From Symbiodinium natans (taxonomy: Eukaryota > Sar > Dinophyceae > Suessiales > Symbiodiniaceae), in NCBI GenBank assembly GCA_905221605.1, contig CAJNDS010000269.1, forward strand, positions 71,001 through 135,000: a DNA stretch of 64,000 bases. Direction: 5' to 3'. Below are positions 60,800 through 64,000 of the stretch, piece after piece. Both the position numbers and the translations under genes were made by a program. Within the stretch, counting starts at the first letter, position 1. Every line of letters begins with the position of its first letter. The notes beneath the pieces are model-generated. The model did no database searches. It saw nothing but the letters and a program-made list of their open reading frames with translations, and was not told the DNA's origin.

Positions 60800-61740
60800 C
60801 GGGTGGGGGGCTTCTTAATCAGGGTCCAGGGTTCATCGTGCCTGAAGCCCTTCCAGGAAGAGCTGTAGAGGGTTGTGCCTGGGGCGCTGATGGACGCAGT
60901 TTTTCGTCCTTCATTCGGACGTAGGGACTTAGGCACCGATCCCCCTGCAGCAGATAACCGATTTGGGGGATCTTCAGGTTTAGGGAACCTGCTTCCCTAC
61001 AAGAACCAGAAGGTGTCATTGCGTCTTAAGCCCCACACCCAGGCGCCAAGGAGATCTGCGTCGGCTCCCGCTCCTTGGCAATCATGTCAAACAAGCCTAT
61101 CAGGATGGGCCATTGGACTATAACCCCAAGAAAAGGGCCTTTATGGGGCTGGTTTATGGGAGTCATAGGGCCTAACGGCCCATCCTGGTACCACCTGTGC
61201 GAGGGTGAACGGGCAAAGGTATCTTTCCGAGGCAACTCCACCGTTTTGAGCCTTCACAGTCAGTCTTGTGAGTGCAACACGCCTATGGAAAAAAGGCCGA
61301 AGGAGGCCGAAGAAGGCCCGGGCTTTATCTGCATCACCGTCAGGACCACGATGCCTCGAGCTTCCATACAGCTAGTGCCCCAGATTCCTAAAACGCGCCC
61401 AGCCACCACTACTTCACCATCCCCCACCCCCCCCCCCTCCAGTACTAGTTAAGTCATCTTGTTATTGGTTCACTAGTAAATTGCTATATTCAAGCATATT
61501 CTTAAAGCTATTCTTCCAAGGATGCTGAGAAGCGGCCTGAGGAGCAGCGAGGCCGACCACTCCGCAGCACTGAGGTCACTCGAGGGAGGGTTGCTATTCC
61601 CGGCAAAGGCCAGGCACCTGATCCTGGCAGCATGACAGGCAGCCTCCCAACACTCAGCCACACAAAACGAAACGAAGATCCTGGAGACCTAAAAGCCTAA
61701 CATCACACTGTTAACCCACAATCAAGAATTGAGAAAAATA
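60800..61740. other. No gene recognised
   Basis: Short open frames occur on both strands, but none with a recognisable domain. A weak leucine-rich stretch at about 60930-60985 (minus) might be another LRR exon. Confidence 0.3.
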
Positions 61741-61769
61741 CTGTCACCCTAGCCCTAAACGGGTGGAGT

Positions 61770-61965
61770 TTTTTTTTGGGTTTTTTTTTTTTTTTTGGGG
61801 CCTTTTTTTTTTTTTTTTGGTCGATTTCCTTGGTTTTCTCTAGGAAAAACCCTACTTTCCTTACATTTTGGCCGGATTTTCTGTCATTTCCCTGAGGTTT
61901 TCGTTGGTTTTTCATAGGGAAAAACCTATTTTTTTACATTTTGGACGGATTTCCTGTAATTTCCC
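61770..61965. repeat. T-rich repeat with two diverged copies of a 65-bp unit
   Basis: Long T runs, then a unit (ggttttc...gggaaaaaccc...acattttgg.cggat) appearing at about 61835-61880 and 61895-61955; related copies recur at about 62575-62630 and 62650-62690. Confidence 0.6.
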
Positions 61966-63806
61966 TTAGGTTGAAGCACGCTCTGCACGGCTTAAAAAAA
62001 GCGGGGGGGTTGGGGGGGGCGCAGCCCCCCCCATTTGCAAACACAATGCACACACGATGTTTTTCAACTAGTTTCTTGGGCTTTGAAGCACGCTTGGTAC
62101 AGCTTAAAAGAAGCGGGGGGGTTGGGGGGGGCGCAGCCCCCCCCATTTGCAATGCTCACACGATGTTTTTCAACTAGTTTCTTGGGTTGGGAAGCACGCT
62201 TGGTACGGCTTAAAAGAAGCAGGGGGGGTTGGGGGGGGGCGCAGCCACCCCCCATTTGCAAACACCCTGCTCACATGATGGGTGTCAACAAGTTTCTTGG
62301 GCTTTGAAGCGCGCTCTGCACGGCTTAAAAAACAAAAAAAAGCGGGGGGGTTGGGGGGGGCGCAGCCCCCCCCATTTGCAAACACAATGCTCACACGATG
62401 CTTTTCAACTAGTTTCTTGGGCTTTGAAGCAAGCTTGGTACGACTTAAATGAAGCGGGGGGGGGGTTGGGGGAAAACACAGCCCCCCCTCATTGGCAAAC
62501 ACCCTGCTCACATGACGGGTGTCAACAAGTTTCTTGGGCTTTGAAGCACGCTCTGCACGGCTTGAAAAAAACGAGGTTTTCGTTCGTTTTTCCTAAGGAA
62601 ACCCTCTTCTGATTACATTTTGGACGGATTTCGTCAAACGTCAAAGCGTACGTTGCTTTTCCTTAGTTTGTCCTAGGGAAAACCCTATTTGGTTCGTTTT
62701 CTTGGTTTCTATCATTCCCTCTATATTTTCATCGGATTCATACTTTTTTTTCAACTAGTTTCTCGGGCTTTGAAGCACGCTTGGTACGGCTTAACAGAAG
62801 CGGGGGGGGGTTGGGGGGGCGCAGCCCCCCCCCCCCATTTGCAAACACCCTGCTCACATGATGGGTGTCAACAAATTTCTTGGGCTTTGAAGCACGCTCT
62901 GCACGGCTTAAAAAAAGCGGGGGGGTTGGGGGGGGCGCAGCCCCCCCCCATTTGCAAACACAATGCACACACGATGTTTTTCAACTAGTTTCTTGGGCTT
63001 TGAAGCACGCTTGGTACAGCTTAAAAGAAGCGGGGGGGTTGGGGGGGGCGCAGCCCCCCCCATTTGCAATGCTCACACGATGTTTTTCAACTAGTTTCTT
63101 GGGTTGGGAAGCACGCTTGGTACGGCTTAAAAGAAGCGGGGGGGGTTGGGGGGGGTCGCAGCCCCCCCCCATTTGCAAACACCCTGCTCACATGATGGGT
63201 GTCAACAAGTTTCTTGGGCTTTGAAGCGCGCTCTGCACGGCTTTAAAAAAAAAGCGGGGGGGTTGGGGGGGGCGCAGCCCCCCCAAATTCGCAAACACAA
63301 TGCTCACACGATGTTTTTCAACTAGTTTCTTGGGCTTTGAAGCACGCTTGGTACGGCTTAAAAGAAGCGGGGGGGGGTGGGGGGGGCGCAGCCCCCCCCC
63401 CATTTGCAAACACCATGCTCACATGATGGGTGTCAACAAGTTTCTTGGGCTTTGAAGCACGCTCTGCACAGCTTAAAAAAAGCGGGGGGCGCCAGCCCCC
63501 CCCCCAATTTGCAAACACAATGCTCACACGATGTTTTTCCACTAGTTTCTTGGGCTTTGAAGCACGCTTGGTACGGCTTAAAAGAAGCGGGGGGTTGGGG
63601 GGGGTGCAGCCCCCCCCACCATTTGCAAACACCCTGCTCACATGATGGGTGTCAACAAGTTTCTTGGGCTTTGAAGCACGCACGCTCTGCACGGCTTAAA
63701 AAAAAAACAAAAAAAGCGGGGGGGTTGGGGGGGGCGCAGCCCCCCCCATTTGCAAACACAATGCTCACACGATGTTTTTCAACTAGTTTCTTGGGCTTCG
63801 AAGCAC
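61966..63806. repeat. G/C-rich minisatellite, about 15 monomers of 106-125 bp with higher-order structure
   Basis: Each monomer has a core tttcttgggctttgaagcac, then a short A-rich stretch, then a G-run/C-run block (gggggttggggggg, cgcagccccccc) and atttgcaaacac. Two monomer types mostly alternate: type 1 with ctagtttctt...cttggtac, type 2 with caagtttctt...ctctgcac. The block at about 62060-62300 reappears at about 62975-63215 almost unchanged, a higher-order period of about 913 bp. Non-monomer sequence at about 62565-62750 interrupts it. Confidence 0.93.
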
Positions 63807-63966
63807 GCTTCCTTTCTTCCTTGCTTCCTTCCTTTCTTCCTTCCTTTCTTCCTTCCTTGTTTCCTTCCTTTCTTCCTTCCCTCCTTTCTTCCTTCCTTCC
63901 TTCCTTCCTTGTTTTCTTCCTTTCTTTCTTCCTTCCTTCCTTCCTTTCTTTCCTTCTTTCCTTCTA
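63807..63966. repeat. (CCTT)n/(CTTT)n microsatellite
   Basis: Starts exactly where the last minisatellite monomer is cut off after gaagcacgctt. Confidence 0.97.
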
Positions 63967-64000
63967 AAACGTACCAGAAATAACGCTTTCCTATGAAAAC

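Noticed and set aside
61966-63806. Regularly spaced repeats resembling a CRISPR array
   Set aside because: Monomers are contiguous and similar over their whole length, with no unique spacers, no leader and no cas genes; the genome is eukaryotic.
61934-63983. Many overlapping open frames on both strands, up to 196 codons
   Set aside because: They arise because the minisatellite monomers rarely contain stops; all six frames are periodic and no domain is present.

Overview
The window looks like nuclear DNA of a dinoflagellate, most likely a photosynthetic Symbiodiniaceae- or Polarella-like species. The evidence is: interstitial arrays of the TTTAGGG telomere heptamer on both strands; genes split into short exons by about 100-bp introns with GT, GC or GA donors and AG acceptors; a long run of genes on the minus strand; a Ty1/copia polyprotein of a type I associate with dinoflagellates; and a spliced-leader-like motif inside its LTRs. 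No rRNA, tRNA, CRISPR or prokaryotic operon was recognised.

Layout. 1-2410 (minus) is the 5' part of a secreted CUB plus MAM-domain protein. 4968-5219 (minus) is an intronless DPM2 homologue. 5.9-8.8 kb holds coding-like islands of unclear strand among telomere-like arrays. 9.1-23.5 kb (minus) carries many short coiled-coil exons, including a 0.92-kb tandem duplication, separated by repeat-filled introns. 23.5-27.7 kb (minus) has unrecognised coding-like exons. 27,864-47,624 (minus) is one long gene whose exons read as two chloroplast-type flavodiiron proteins fused head to tail (FLV-A-like then FLV-B-like), with an EF-hand segment inserted in the first flavin-reductase domain. Its last intron is about 10 kb because a nearly intact 9.7-kb copia element (28,289-37,986, plus strand) sits in it. 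48-61.5 kb is repeat-rich with scattered minus-strand coding islands (an unknown protein C-terminus, HEAT/ankyrin-like pieces, leucine-rich repeats). 61.9-63.8 kb is a G-rich minisatellite with higher-order structure, followed by a CCTT microsatellite.

Three things stand out. (1) The copia element encodes, besides gag, protease, integrase, reverse transcriptase and RNase H, a C5-cytosine-methyltransferase-like domain and a TET/JBP-type 2-oxoglutarate dioxygenase-like domain, so it may carry both a writer and an eraser of DNA methylation. Its LTRs carry a near match to the dinoflagellate spliced leader. (2) Many introns here are themselves small inverted-repeat transposons (introners) whose 4-6 bp target duplications supply the splice donor. 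One family occurs in three introns of two unrelated genes. (3) The flavodiiron fusion and its EF-hand insertion are an unusual architecture for oxygen photoreduction enzymes.

The flavodiiron exon joins were worked out by hand from reading-frame continuity and splice dinucleotides. Most are firm to the base; those marked 'about' are not. The coiled-coil and hypothetical exons are less certain.
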